DNA of 64,000 bases from Sphingobacterium phlebotomi. GTDB lineage: Bacteria; Bacteroidota; Bacteroidia; Sphingobacteriales; Sphingobacteriaceae. This document shows, one piece after another, positions 46,109 to 55,445 of this stretch. A program made the translations under genes and the position numbers. The DNA lies in contig NZ_VTAV01000003.1 in NCBI RefSeq assembly GCF_008180195.1, positions 367,827 through 431,826 of the forward strand, written 5' to 3'. The notes under the pieces were generated by a model. It was not told where the DNA came from. It did not search any database and saw only the letters and a program-made list of their open reading frames with translations. Numbering within the stretch: the first letter of the stretch is position 1; every line of letters starts with the position of its first letter.

Positions 46109-47125
46109 TTAACGAACAGGGGTAAACTCATACATATTATCAAAAACTAGCGATCCGTTTACACCGGTAACAACATATCCTTTACCGTTTAAAGAGAAAC
46201 CAATACCTTTTTCACGCGGATCAGTAGAAAGTGCCTGGTGCTTATCTGTCCATGACTCCGAAGAAGGATCGTATTTCCATACGGTGCTGGTTATACTGTT
46301 AGCATTTCTACCACTGACCACGTAGGCAAAGTTGCCAATAACAAATGTGGCTGCGTTGTATTTACGTGCGTCATAAGTATAACTGTCGTCCGAGCGGTTT
46401 AAGCCGGTTGATGATGTTGTCCAGTTGGTACCATCGAAAGTATAAAAACCATCGGGAAGGTTTGAACTGCCACTATAACCACCGCCAATATAGGCTTTGT
46501 CACCTATGACGAAAGCAAAAGCACCAGATAGCTTGTCCTTGAAAGGAAGGTTGTCTACAGCAGACCATTCATTCTGCGAAGGGTCGTATCGGTATACATC
46601 ACCCAAGCGTCCTCCGCCAGCGTTTGTACCCAATCCTACATAGGCGTAGTTTCCGAGTGCGAAGGCGATGGCACCCGAGCGTGCAACTCCCGGAAAGTCT
46701 GCTATCTTCGTCCAGCTGTCTTGCGCCGGATCATATTGGTAGAAATCTTTGAATAATTCGTTGTCAAGGTTTCTTCCGGTTCCTATGTAGCCTTTCCCTC
46801 CGACAGCAAAACCTACCGCTTCGTGGCGGGCCGATCCGGTAAATTCTGTAATTTCGCTCCAGCCGTTTCCGTTAAATACACGACCATCCTGCGCAATCCC
46901 CACTGTTGGGTTTACATATCCGCCAACGACATAGGCACCTTTTCCATCTATCGTGAATGAGGCTGCTCCGCTACGTGGATCACCTGTAAATACCGTGGAT
47001 TTCGTCCATTCTGTAGGACCGTCGTCCGTACTTGTTTCATCATCGTCATCTTTGCTACAGGAGTTGAATGATGTGAAAGCGATAGCACAGGCAAAGAATA
47101 ACAATAGCCAATTTTTCTTATTCAT
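46109..47125 (-). CDS. Kelch-repeat lipoprotein
   Basis: A 338-residue lipoprotein; the signal ends FTSFNSCSKDDDD, with Cys followed by an acidic stretch typical of surface-exposed lipoproteins. The mature part is a beta-propeller of six kelch-like repeats, each with a Gly-Gly/Gly pair followed by Tyr and Trp (GKGYIGTGRNLDNELFKDFY, GDKAYIGGGYSGSSN). It resembles N-acetylneuraminate epimerase-type propellers in architecture, but no epimerase residues are evident. The start follows the DUF4270 stop by 3 nt, so both are in one operon and may function together on the cell surface. Confidence 0.85.
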   Translation of the reverse strand: MNKKNWLLLFFACAIAFTSFNSCSKDDDDETSTDDGPTEWTKSTVFTGDPRSGAASFTIDGKGAYVVGGYVNPTVGIAQDGRVFNGNGWSEITEFTGSARHEAVGFAVGGKGYIGTGRNLDNELFKDFYQYDPAQDSWTKIADFPGVARSGAIAFALGNYAYVGLGTNAGGGRLGDVYRYDPSQNEWSAVDNLPFKDKLSGAFAFVIGDKAYIGGGYSGSSNLPDGFYTFDGTNWTTSSTGLNRSDDSYTYDARKYNAATFVIGNFAYVVSGRNANSITSTVWKYDPSSESWTDKHQALSTDPREKGIGFSLNGKGYVVTGVNGSLVFDNMYEFTPVR

Positions 47126-47128
47126 AAA

Positions 47129-48538
47129 TTATCTAAATTTTGTGTATAATATATTCAATTTTATTTTGGGTTTGGAGTTTTCCGATGCGATGAATGCCGT
47201 ATTAAATGTCTTAACTAAATCCGGGATAATGTATCCTCCGCTGTTTGTCTGTGCAATAACGGGATAGGATGATAGATAAAAAGAGGTGTTGTCATATACC
47301 TGCGTTGATTTTAACTGCTGCAAATAAGCTAACAAGTTAAACGTGTATGTTCCGTTTCGTCCCATTTCTGCTCCAGCCACAAATATAGCTTGTTGAGCAC
47401 TCCCTTGAGAACCATATGCTGATGGTAAGATTGACCGTGGAACACCGTCCTGGTCGTTTATTAAAAGTACCAGATTACTAGGTATCGGATACATTGTATT
47501 TGCTTTTGATGATGTTTCTATTACAAGCTCAGCCTTGTTGACTGCCATATTTTCAGTTTGTAAGAACTCTTTTAACGTGGGGAAAGTGATTTTCGCTACA
47601 GTACCACTGCCTGCCTGCACATAGGTAAGCCCTCCCGAGGACGACGTTGGAATTGCTTTTTTAGCAGATAATTCTTCGAAGTCAGTTCCTGTCCTGTCCG
47701 CAACCATGTTGTTATATTGAAACCCCGGCTCTACAATGCTAAGGGTTGTGAAACCTGTGCGTTTATGCCCGTCCACGGCGGGGTAGTTATAGTTTATCCT
47801 GACCTCCACGGTATCGTTGAAAGCAACGATAGCTGTATTCTCTTCATCCGGAACCAGTACCAATCCTTTAAAATATTCTTTAAAGTTATTATAGGAGGTC
47901 ATTTGTATATCCCCTGCTTTTATGCGGGTAAAGAAATCCTGTCCGATATCGTCTGCTAAACGGATATTAAGGCTGTCTATCGTCCGCATGCGTGGACGAA
48001 AAGAAGCTGTACCGATAGGGGAGCTATTGTAACCGAAGGTCTGGTCGGCGAAAATCGTGTTGCCAGTGACATACATCGGAAGTGCCTGGTTTGGAAAAAG
48101 AGGCGTCGCTGTTTTTGCAGCAAGGACTTCCGTCAATTGATGTACAGCGATTGTTTGTGTTTTTGTAGTGTCCCCAAAAGAATAGGGTGTGGACGTTGGC
48201 TTTAAAACTAAGGTAATGGAATCAAATTTTGCGGACTCTGGAATATCATTTGTTGCCGAAACAAGCCCGATCCGAAAATAGGCTGTAGATTTTACGCTTC
48301 CGCTTTGAGGAACCGTTGCTTTTCCGACGAGTATATTTCCTGTGGCGGCAGACGGTAAATTTGCTAGTTGGACGGTAGCCGTATTGACTGTGAAAGAATC
48401 TGCCAAAGTAACACCCACATTGCCCGTAGCGGAGTTGTCTAACATGACGCTCATGTCTTTGTCGCAGGCCGCTACAATGATTAGTGTGAAAAATAGTATG
48501 GTAAAAAAGTGAATACTTTTCCTTAAAAATTGATTCAT
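47129..48538 (-). CDS. DUF4270 family lipoprotein
   Basis: A 469-residue lipoprotein with signal ending IIVAACDKDMSVML. The mature region follows the DUF4270 pattern: an early DSFTVNTATVQLANLPS block, SAKFDSITLVLKPTSTPYSF, and a C-terminal EMGRNGTYTFNLLAYLQQLK. Function is unknown, although the family is common in Bacteroidota, often next to surface or glycan-related genes. It is paired with a kelch lipoprotein 3 nt downstream. Confidence 0.85.
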   Translation of the reverse strand: MNQFLRKSIHFFTILFFTLIIVAACDKDMSVMLDNSATGNVGVTLADSFTVNTATVQLANLPSAATGNILVGKATVPQSGSVKSTAYFRIGLVSATNDIPESAKFDSITLVLKPTSTPYSFGDTTKTQTIAVHQLTEVLAAKTATPLFPNQALPMYVTGNTIFADQTFGYNSSPIGTASFRPRMRTIDSLNIRLADDIGQDFFTRIKAGDIQMTSYNNFKEYFKGLVLVPDEENTAIVAFNDTVEVRINYNYPAVDGHKRTGFTTLSIVEPGFQYNNMVADRTGTDFEELSAKKAIPTSSSGGLTYVQAGSGTVAKITFPTLKEFLQTENMAVNKAELVIETSSKANTMYPIPSNLVLLINDQDGVPRSILPSAYGSQGSAQQAIFVAGAEMGRNGTYTFNLLAYLQQLKSTQVYDNTSFYLSSYPVIAQTNSGGYIIPDLVKTFNTAFIASENSKPKIKLNILYTKFR

Positions 48539-48690
48539 ATTTATTATTTGACTAGCAAAAGTAATTAAATAGGACTGTTAATCAGTGTTATATTTTGTTA
48601 AAACTAGCCATTTGTACTTGTGCGGTGCAAAGCTACTAATTTATTGTTGTATTCATAAAGTTAATGGAAGTAATTAGAGGTTTTCTTCTA

Positions 48691-51438
48691 TCAGTTCCTG
48701 CGATCAAAATTTCGCAAGTTGTAATTTAGTGACAACATGAAATAGCGTGTTAACGTGTTGGATGTCATGTCTGTAATAGCGATATCTGTTACTCTTCTAC
48801 CAATATTTTGCGCTTGATTGAAGATGTCGAAAGCTTTCAACGATAGCTCTGCATTTTTTTGTTTTAAGAATTTTGTGCCCAATGAAGCATTCCAGAGCAG
48901 CGTATTTGTTCCGGGAGAGTCCAATATGCCGCTGTTATAAATATACAATAGATTGGAATGAGCGATGAGTGAACCTAAAAACTCATAGGTTAACGTATGA
49001 TTAAGGGTGTGAGAGTATACCTTATAAATAGCCACGCGAGATACCGGGTTCTCGCTTAATGTGAGATTGATGCGGTAGTTCAATCCCGAAACAAACTTTT
49101 TATTGATATTGGTATTTAACCCAACACGCTGCTGCACGCCATAATTGTATCCGTTTATGAATTCATCGTTGAGCACTGCAAAGTTGCTGTTATAGAAAAC
49201 AGTGTTGTTCAGATTAACGTTGAGTTTCCATTTTTTTATGGGGACACCGAAGCTGTTAGTCCAACGTACGCCGTACGCTCCGTCTACATTTATAGGGACT
49301 GTATATTGGCCACCAGCTCCCAAACGTATATCGTCAAATAGAATGAGCGCGGTATCTGTTGTAAGAATAGAATTGACTATTTTATCGTTTGTATAATTGA
49401 AATCCATACTTGAATTGAAGCTTTGTCCCGTAGAACGCCGTACGTCCTTGTACTGAATTTTTACTTGGTGGTTGTACTCCTGGTTAAGGTAAGGATTACC
49501 GTTGCGAATATTCAGCTCGTTCTGATTGTTGATGAAATCTTGTAGTTGATTGATATTCGGCGTACTGGTGGTAGTGTTGTAATTTATTTCGAAACGTCTT
49601 TCCTTGTTTATATTATAAGTAGCTGAAAATTCCGGATGGAAGCTGCCAAACGAAGCATGGGTTACGAGGTGGATAGGAACGGTGCGATCATTATTGCGAA
49701 CGCCGTGCTGATAGCTTAATCCGATTTGAAAACGTAAGGAATCTTTTTTGTTATAGGAGAAAGATAAACCTCCTTTATGATAGTTGAAATCATTTCTGAA
49801 TTCATTTGACAAACGTTCGTTTAATTCTCCCAATTGTCCTGTTTCGGCAAGCCATTCAAACGTTTCCCGATCGGAATAGTTTAATGTATTTCTATAGTTG
49901 TAGCTTATCTGTAGCCTGCTTCGCCGGGAAAGGTTCTCGGTAAATGACAGGCGGTTATTGAAGCCGGAACCATATCCGTTTGTGATACTTTGATTGTTGT
50001 TTGTGTCAATGCGATTCAGCAAAGCGTCTTTGTAATATTCTGTCAACGCAAGGTTTTTTCCCAACGCTTCATTCGTGCTCTTGTTGCCAGAGGCACTGAG
50101 GGAAATAGTACGGCCTGGCTTGTTAAAGCGATACATATACGTGAGCCGTCCTCCAAAATTAAAGTTGTTATTACGGGTGTCGTTCTGTCTTGCCGATTTG
50201 TTGAGCAAATCATCTTCATTTAAAAAAGTAGAGAAATGGTTGCTCCCCGTACGACCAAGAGAGCGATAAGACAAATTTGGAGCAAAATCGACACGTTGTT
50301 TACTGTTGATATTCCAACGTACACGTGCGTTTGCTGTATGTTCCGTTTGTCGGTTAAGGTTGTCTTGTGCCTGCGTTCGGGATTGGTTGGCACGGTTTCC
50401 TAATATATATTCAATATCGGATAGGGAGATGACGCTCGTCTTGGATGAACGGAAATTGTAGTCGCCGCTGACGTCCATGGCGTCTTTCAAGAAATTGTTG
50501 TTATAATTGATGGCGCCCGCATAGGTGTCAGACAATCCACGATCTGTATTGTTATTTCCTCTTCGCGACCCTCCGCGTCCCTGTTCTGCAAAGTTCGTCT
50601 CATTCACGTTATTTGCCATAAGATTTACGGCAATTTTCTCGTCGCCGTTGAATCGGTTGATGGAGGTATTTAAGGCGAATTTGCTTTCATCTCCATACCC
50701 TGACGACGCCTTTCCAAACGTACCACGTTTCTTGTCGGGTTTTGTTACGATGTTGATCACTTTTCGTCGTTCCCCATCGTCAAAGCCAGAAAATCTTGCT
50801 TGTTCCGATTTTTCATCGATCAACTGGATCTTGTCGATAATCTCAGCAGGTAACGTTTTCAGGGCTATACGAGGGTCTGTGCTGAAGAATTCTTTACCGT
50901 CTACGATTATCTTGGTGACCTCTTCGCCATGTGCTTTCACATTCCCTTCTTCGTCCAATTCTACGCCCGGTATCTGTGCTACCAATTCATCAGCATCGGC
51001 ATACGCTCGGGTAGAGAATCTTTTCGCATCAAATTCGGTCGTATCGCCGAAGAGGGATACCGCAGGCGTTCCCGTAATTTCAATTTCCTCCAAAGCGATC
51101 TCTCCAGATTCCATGGCGATGTTGATTTGTATATTTTTATCCGACAGTGTAATAGGTGATTTAAATGGTTGATAACCAAGATTAGTAGCACGTAAAGTAT
51201 ACATCCCCTGTGGTAAGTTCTTAAGTGAAAATATGCCTAATCGGTTGGAAGAAGCGGATTGCAATGTTGAATCTTTCGTGTTTAGAATGCTCACAGTAAC
51301 TCCTGCAAGTGGGATGTTTGAAATTTTATCTTCGACCTTGCCGTTTATCACATGTTGCGCTACAGAAGTCATGCTGGGCATCGATAATATCAGGGTCAGG
51401 ATAAAAAACCGAAAACGTATAAAAGTACAAAAGTCCAT
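48691..51438 (-). CDS. Outer membrane beta-barrel protein with carboxypeptidase-regulatory-like domain
   Basis: About 915 residues. The ATG at 51438 was chosen because it starts a signal peptide (RFRFFILTLILSMPSMTSVAQ); longer starts would run into the divergent TetR gene. The N-terminal domain (residues about 25-110, NGKVEDKISNIPLAGVTVSI) and a short plug (IPGVELDEEGNVKAHGEEVT, then KIIVDGKEFF) precede a long barrel ending FMLSLNYNLRNFD. It belongs to the same short-plug family as the protein at 18113. TonB dependence and cargo are unknown. It is divergent from a TetR regulator, which may control it. Confidence 0.85.
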   Translation of the reverse strand: MDFCTFIRFRFFILTLILSMPSMTSVAQHVINGKVEDKISNIPLAGVTVSILNTKDSTLQSASSNRLGIFSLKNLPQGMYTLRATNLGYQPFKSPITLSDKNIQINIAMESGEIALEEIEITGTPAVSLFGDTTEFDAKRFSTRAYADADELVAQIPGVELDEEGNVKAHGEEVTKIIVDGKEFFSTDPRIALKTLPAEIIDKIQLIDEKSEQARFSGFDDGERRKVINIVTKPDKKRGTFGKASSGYGDESKFALNTSINRFNGDEKIAVNLMANNVNETNFAEQGRGGSRRGNNNTDRGLSDTYAGAINYNNNFLKDAMDVSGDYNFRSSKTSVISLSDIEYILGNRANQSRTQAQDNLNRQTEHTANARVRWNINSKQRVDFAPNLSYRSLGRTGSNHFSTFLNEDDLLNKSARQNDTRNNNFNFGGRLTYMYRFNKPGRTISLSASGNKSTNEALGKNLALTEYYKDALLNRIDTNNNQSITNGYGSGFNNRLSFTENLSRRSRLQISYNYRNTLNYSDRETFEWLAETGQLGELNERLSNEFRNDFNYHKGGLSFSYNKKDSLRFQIGLSYQHGVRNNDRTVPIHLVTHASFGSFHPEFSATYNINKERRFEINYNTTTSTPNINQLQDFINNQNELNIRNGNPYLNQEYNHQVKIQYKDVRRSTGQSFNSSMDFNYTNDKIVNSILTTDTALILFDDIRLGAGGQYTVPINVDGAYGVRWTNSFGVPIKKWKLNVNLNNTVFYNSNFAVLNDEFINGYNYGVQQRVGLNTNINKKFVSGLNYRINLTLSENPVSRVAIYKVYSHTLNHTLTYEFLGSLIAHSNLLYIYNSGILDSPGTNTLLWNASLGTKFLKQKNAELSLKAFDIFNQAQNIGRRVTDIAITDMTSNTLTRYFMLSLNYNLRNFDRRN

Positions 51439-51534
51439 TGTAGGTTTATGTTGACCGCTAAAGATAGAAAAGGTAGTGTAGATTCGCTCCATTGTCTCAA
51501 AAATTTTGCAAAAGACAGTCGTGCTGAAAAATAG

Positions 51535-51542
51535 TATCTTTG
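51535..51542 (+). promoter_or_regulatory. -7 element of the TetR operon
   Basis: TATCTTTG matches TAnnTTTG, 21 nt before the ATG at 51564. No palindromic TetR operator of convincing quality was seen, although ATAGTAT is repeated in this leader (51531-51537 and 51550-51556). Confidence 0.55.
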
Positions 51543-51563
51543 TTAAAAATAGTATAGTATTAC

Positions 51564-52106
51564 ATGAAAGAGACGACATTGAGCCGCAAGGAGAAGATAA
51601 TGAAAGTAGCCCTTTCCTTATTTGCCACGAAGGGCTATGTGGATACGTCGACAAAAGAAATTGCTTCGGGAGCAGAGGTGTCGGAAGCGCTCATTTTTAA
51701 GCATTTTGGAAATAAGGATTCCTTGTTGGCACATATTATTAAGTCGGGTTATAGGAGGGTGCTCTCACATCACCGCGGGATGATGACTTACAAAAACCCA
51801 AAGGAGTTTTTGAAAAATATGATTTTTCTACCGAACAAGTTGGTTGCCGATGAGCCCCTTTTTTGGAAATTACAAGAACGTCTGTCGCACAATAGTTTTT
51901 CCAAGCAGCAACATGAACAGTTTATGAAGCCCGTACAGCCTGTTTTGGTCAAGGCTTTTTCTGAATTAGGGTATGAAAACCCTGAATTGGAAACGCAATT
52001 TCTATTGCTTATCATAGATATGCTTTGGAAAAAAGAAGCCAACGGCGATATTGATAATGGCGTGGAACTCGCTCAACTATTAGAAAAGAAATATAATTTA
52101 TTATGA
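51564..52106 (+). CDS. TetR/AcrR family transcriptional regulator
   Basis: A 180-residue protein. The N-terminal ~50 residues form the TetR helix-turn-helix: KIMKVALSLFATKGYVDTST, then EIASGAEVSEALIFKHFGNK with the conserved F-x-x-K ending. The C-terminal ligand domain is short and unassigned. The gene overlaps the GH3 gene by 4 nt (ATGA at 52103-52106), and is divergent from the barrel protein. It probably regulates one or both of these neighbours. Confidence 0.9.
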   Translation: MKETTLSRKEKIMKVALSLFATKGYVDTSTKEIASGAEVSEALIFKHFGNKDSLLAHIIKSGYRRVLSHHRGMMTYKNPKEFLKNMIFLPNKLVADEPLFWKLQERLSHNSFSKQQHEQFMKPVQPVLVKAFSELGYENPELETQFLLLIIDMLWKKEANGDIDNGVELAQLLEKKYNLL

Positions 52107-53809
52107 TAAAAAATCTCTACTCCCTCCTCTTTTTTTATGCGTTTTTTGTAATAAGTGTATATGGGCAAAAAAGACCTGATTTCGTTCCATTTATCAATAG
52201 CCAACATGCGTGGGTTGATTCCGTGTTTCAAAAACTTACACCCAAAGAACGTATTGCACAGCTTTTTTTAGTTCGTGCTCATACCAATCTCGGGCAGCGT
52301 TATATGGATTCGGTTGCTCAGGTGATTCAAAAAGAACAACTAGGTGGTTTGGTCGTATTCCAAGGAGGACCAGTGCGACATGCCGATATGCTCAATCAAT
52401 ACCAAAAGCTAACAAAAGTTCCTTTACTCGTTACGTTTGATGGTGAATGGGGACTTGGTATGCGGCTTCCTGACTCCACTATTTCCTTTCCTTATCAAAT
52501 GACCTTGGGCGCTATACAAAACGAAAAGCTTATCTATGAAATGGGGCGCCAAGTAGCGCGAGATTTTCACCGTATTGGTATGCACTTCAATTTTGCTCCG
52601 GTGGTTGATATCAATAATAATCCTAAAAATCCTGTCATTAACTTCCGTTCTTTTGGGGATAATAAACACAACGTAACACGCAAAGCGAAAGCGTATATGG
52701 ACGGTATGGTTGATGGCGGAATCATAGCTTCCCTAAAACATTTTCCAGGACATGGTGATACCGACGTCGATTCTCACCACGACCTTCCACAACTGAATTT
52801 TTCAAAAGCACGATTAGACAGCTTGGAAATTTTCCCGTTTCGGGAACTGATTCAACAGGGGGCACCAGCGATAATGGTAGCTCACATGAATATTCCTGCG
52901 CTGGATGCAAAGCCCAATATACCTTCTTCTATTTCACGCAAGGTAGTGACGGACCTTTTGCGGAAGGAATTAGGTTTTAATGGGCTAACAGTGACCGATG
53001 CGATGGATATGAAGGGTGTAAAGAAGTTTTTCCCCAATGGAGAAGCAGATGTAATGGCGATTGAGGCAGGACATGACCTGTTGGAAATATCCGAAAATAG
53101 CGCGCGTGCCATCGGCTTGGTTGAAAAGGCCGTGAAAAGCGGACGTATAAAACAGGCAGAACTAGATCAGCGCGTAAAACGTGTACTCGCTGCAAAATAT
53201 TGGTTGGGATTAAACCAATATCGACCGGTTAATACGATGAATCTGGTGAATGATTTAAATACACCTGCATCAAAATCCTTGGTACAGCGTTTGGCTGATG
53301 CTGCCGTTACTGTATTGAAATCCGATAGACGTATACGGTCATTTGATAAAAGGGTTGAAACAGCTGTCGTATCCATCGGTATAAATCAACCGCAAGACTT
53401 TGAAAAAGGCTTGGCGGTGCAACTATCTGATAAAAAAGAGTTTTTGATTACCGGAAAGGAAACGGCAGAGGAAATGAAAGAGCTGTTGAAGGAAGTTCGT
53501 CGGAGCCCACAAATCATTTTAGCGATACATGATAATCGTGCGCGTCCGGGAAGTGAAATTAAGGTAAATGAGCAGATACGGGAATTCATCGATCGAATAG
53601 CAGGCAGAAGAACTATTACGGTAATGTTTACCAACCCCTATGTAATGGATAATTTGTCTATTGAGCGGAGCAGCAGTATTATCTTCGCCTATCAAAACGA
53701 TCATTTCATGCAAAAAGCAGCTCTGAAGATTCTTCTAGGACAGGCCAAAGCGCAAGGCAAATTACCGGTAACTGTCAACAAGCGGTTTGCTTATGGTGAT
53801 GGGGAATAG
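52103..53809 (+). CDS. GH3 family beta-N-acetylhexosaminidase (NagZ-like)
   Basis: A 568-residue exported protein with signal peptide (NLYSLLFFYAFFVISVYGQK). The catalytic barrel shows ASLKHFPGHGDTDVDSHHDL, the NagZ motif whose His/Asp pair replaces the usual acid/base. GLTVTDAMDMKGVK carries the catalytic nucleophile Asp. Many Bacteroidota NagZ homologues carry a long serine-hydrolase tail and reach about 950 residues; this one ends at about 570, with a GH3 C-terminal sandwich. It would remove GlcNAc from muropeptides in the periplasm, linking it to murQ. It is coupled to a TetR gene and a TlpA gene. Confidence 0.88.
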   Translation: MIKNLYSLLFFYAFFVISVYGQKRPDFVPFINSQHAWVDSVFQKLTPKERIAQLFLVRAHTNLGQRYMDSVAQVIQKEQLGGLVVFQGGPVRHADMLNQYQKLTKVPLLVTFDGEWGLGMRLPDSTISFPYQMTLGAIQNEKLIYEMGRQVARDFHRIGMHFNFAPVVDINNNPKNPVINFRSFGDNKHNVTRKAKAYMDGMVDGGIIASLKHFPGHGDTDVDSHHDLPQLNFSKARLDSLEIFPFRELIQQGAPAIMVAHMNIPALDAKPNIPSSISRKVVTDLLRKELGFNGLTVTDAMDMKGVKKFFPNGEADVMAIEAGHDLLEISENSARAIGLVEKAVKSGRIKQAELDQRVKRVLAAKYWLGLNQYRPVNTMNLVNDLNTPASKSLVQRLADAAVTVLKSDRRIRSFDKRVETAVVSIGINQPQDFEKGLAVQLSDKKEFLITGKETAEEMKELLKEVRRSPQIILAIHDNRARPGSEIKVNEQIREFIDRIAGRRTITVMFTNPYVMDNLSIERSSSIIFAYQNDHFMQKAALKILLGQAKAQGKLPVTVNKRFAYGDGE

Positions 53810-53833
53810 GGTTATAAACTAAATAACAATGAT

Positions 53834-55312
53834 ATGAAAAGAATAATAACAGTGGTCTTATTGGGTGCGGCTTTATACTCCGCATCTGTGCAAGCGCAGA
53901 TGGCCAAGCAAAAAGGAGTAACGTTAGAAGAGCTCACCAAGCACGTCAGAGCACTAAGTCAGAAAGGTGACGATGCGTCGAAAGCAGAATTGAAACAAGA
54001 AGCTGAGGCGATGGCGAAAAGCAAGAATGAGCACTTTGTTAGCCTGGCTGTCCGTGCATATGAGGCGGCAGGCGACACCGAAAGGGCAGAGGAAGTAAAC
54101 GAAAGTATATTGAAACGCTTCCCGAAGGGGATGGCTGCACGTGGTAATGCAGCGGATGCTATTTTTAGAAATGAGGGAGCAGATGCCGAGGAGCTCGAGA
54201 GGGAGTACCAAAAGTGGATCAAACAGTATCCTCCCAAAGCATTTGACGAAGATAACCCAACCATCTATGGTTTTGCAGCTTATTATGTAGGTCTTCGTTA
54301 TGCGAAAGAGGACAATCTAGAGAAAATGAATGAATACGTGGCAATGATTGAAATGCCCTCCATTCGTATCCATATGATTTCAGATGTAGCTCAAGAGCTC
54401 TTAAAGAACAAACAACATCGTCGGGCTCTTCCGTTATTAGAGAAAGGGTATGCCCAAACACAGGCTGCTGTGAAAGCGGTGGATGCGAATATGGACACAA
54501 AACGGGTAGCGCAGTATGATGGACGTATTGCACAACAGTATGGTGGCGCATTGCTAGCAGACGGAGAGACGGATAGGGCCGTTGAGGTCTTGCAGAAAGT
54601 GCATGCTTCGCGACCATCTCCCGAAACATCGTTGGCACTGGCAGAAGGATTGGCTAAACAAGGCCAGGAGCTGGATGCGTTTTTACTGTTGCAGGAATAT
54701 ATGGTGAAAAACGGTAAGCGAGCAGATTTCTCGGAATTGATGTCCTCTCTTTATGCTAAACTGAATGGTAATAAAGGTGATTTTGAGAACTATCTGACGT
54801 CGATAGAAAAGCAAGCGAAAGAGGCATTAGTGGCGAAGTACAAGTCGGAAATGATCAAAGAAGAAGCACCTGCTTTTTCATTAATAAACCGGAATGGAGA
54901 AACCGTCAGCCTGGCAGATATGAAAGGTAAAGTTGTTGTGTTGGATTTCTGGGCAACCTGGTGTGGGCCATGTAAAATATCATTCCCTGGTATGCAGGCG
55001 GCAGTCAACAAATACAAAGACGATCCCGAAGTAGAGTTTTTATTCATTGACACCTGGCAATCGGAGGAAAACTATAAGGAGTTGGTGGATAATTTCATGA
55101 ACGAAAATAACTATACGTTCAACGTATTGTTTGATGAGATGAAAGATCGTTCAAAAGCCACCGTAACCGCTTATGGTGTAAAAGGTATTCCAACAAAAGT
55201 AGTGATTGATAAAGAGGGATTTATCCGTTTTCAAAGTTCGGGAGGCAGTGACGATGTAGAGAAAATAGTGAACGAAATGGAAACCAAAATTGACCTAGCA
55301 AAAAAAGGATAA
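53834..55312 (+). CDS. TlpA-like thioredoxin-domain protein with helical N-terminus
   Basis: A 492-residue exported protein (signal ending near ASVQA). Residues about 30-340 are helical and repeat-like (ELKQEAEAMAKSKNEHFVSL, AGDTERAEEVNESILKRF). Residues about 350-485 are a TlpA/AhpC-TSA thioredoxin fold with FWATWCGPCKISFPGMQ, active cysteines C377 and C380, and GVKGIPTKVVID with the cis-Pro. It should reduce or carry disulfides in the periplasm. It follows the GH3 gene by 24 nt and is closed by a long hairpin. Confidence 0.88.
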   Translation: MKRIITVVLLGAALYSASVQAQMAKQKGVTLEELTKHVRALSQKGDDASKAELKQEAEAMAKSKNEHFVSLAVRAYEAAGDTERAEEVNESILKRFPKGMAARGNAADAIFRNEGADAEELEREYQKWIKQYPPKAFDEDNPTIYGFAAYYVGLRYAKEDNLEKMNEYVAMIEMPSIRIHMISDVAQELLKNKQHRRALPLLEKGYAQTQAAVKAVDANMDTKRVAQYDGRIAQQYGGALLADGETDRAVEVLQKVHASRPSPETSLALAEGLAKQGQELDAFLLLQEYMVKNGKRADFSELMSSLYAKLNGNKGDFENYLTSIEKQAKEALVAKYKSEMIKEEAPAFSLINRNGETVSLADMKGKVVVLDFWATWCGPCKISFPGMQAAVNKYKDDPEVEFLFIDTWQSEENYKELVDNFMNENNYTFNVLFDEMKDRSKATVTAYGVKGIPTKVVIDKEGFIRFQSSGGSDDVEKIVNEMETKIDLAKKG

Positions 55313-55354
55313 GCTGAAAATACGAAAGTAATAAGCAAAGCCTTCAAACCTTAA

Positions 55355-55413
55355 AATATCCTAAATGAATTGTCTTAATTTTTAAGATGATTCATTTAGG
55401 ATATTGCTTTTTA
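55355..55413 (+). terminator. Long hairpin after the TlpA-like gene
   Basis: AATATCCTAAATGAAT (55355-55370) pairs perfectly over 16 bp with ATTCATTTAGGATATT (55390-55405). An inner TCTTAA/TTAAGA stem lies beyond a tg/tg mismatch, and GCTTTTT follows. It is much longer than a typical terminator. Confidence 0.75.
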
Positions 55414-55445
55414 AACGATAGCTTTGTGAAGCTTAAATTTTGGCA

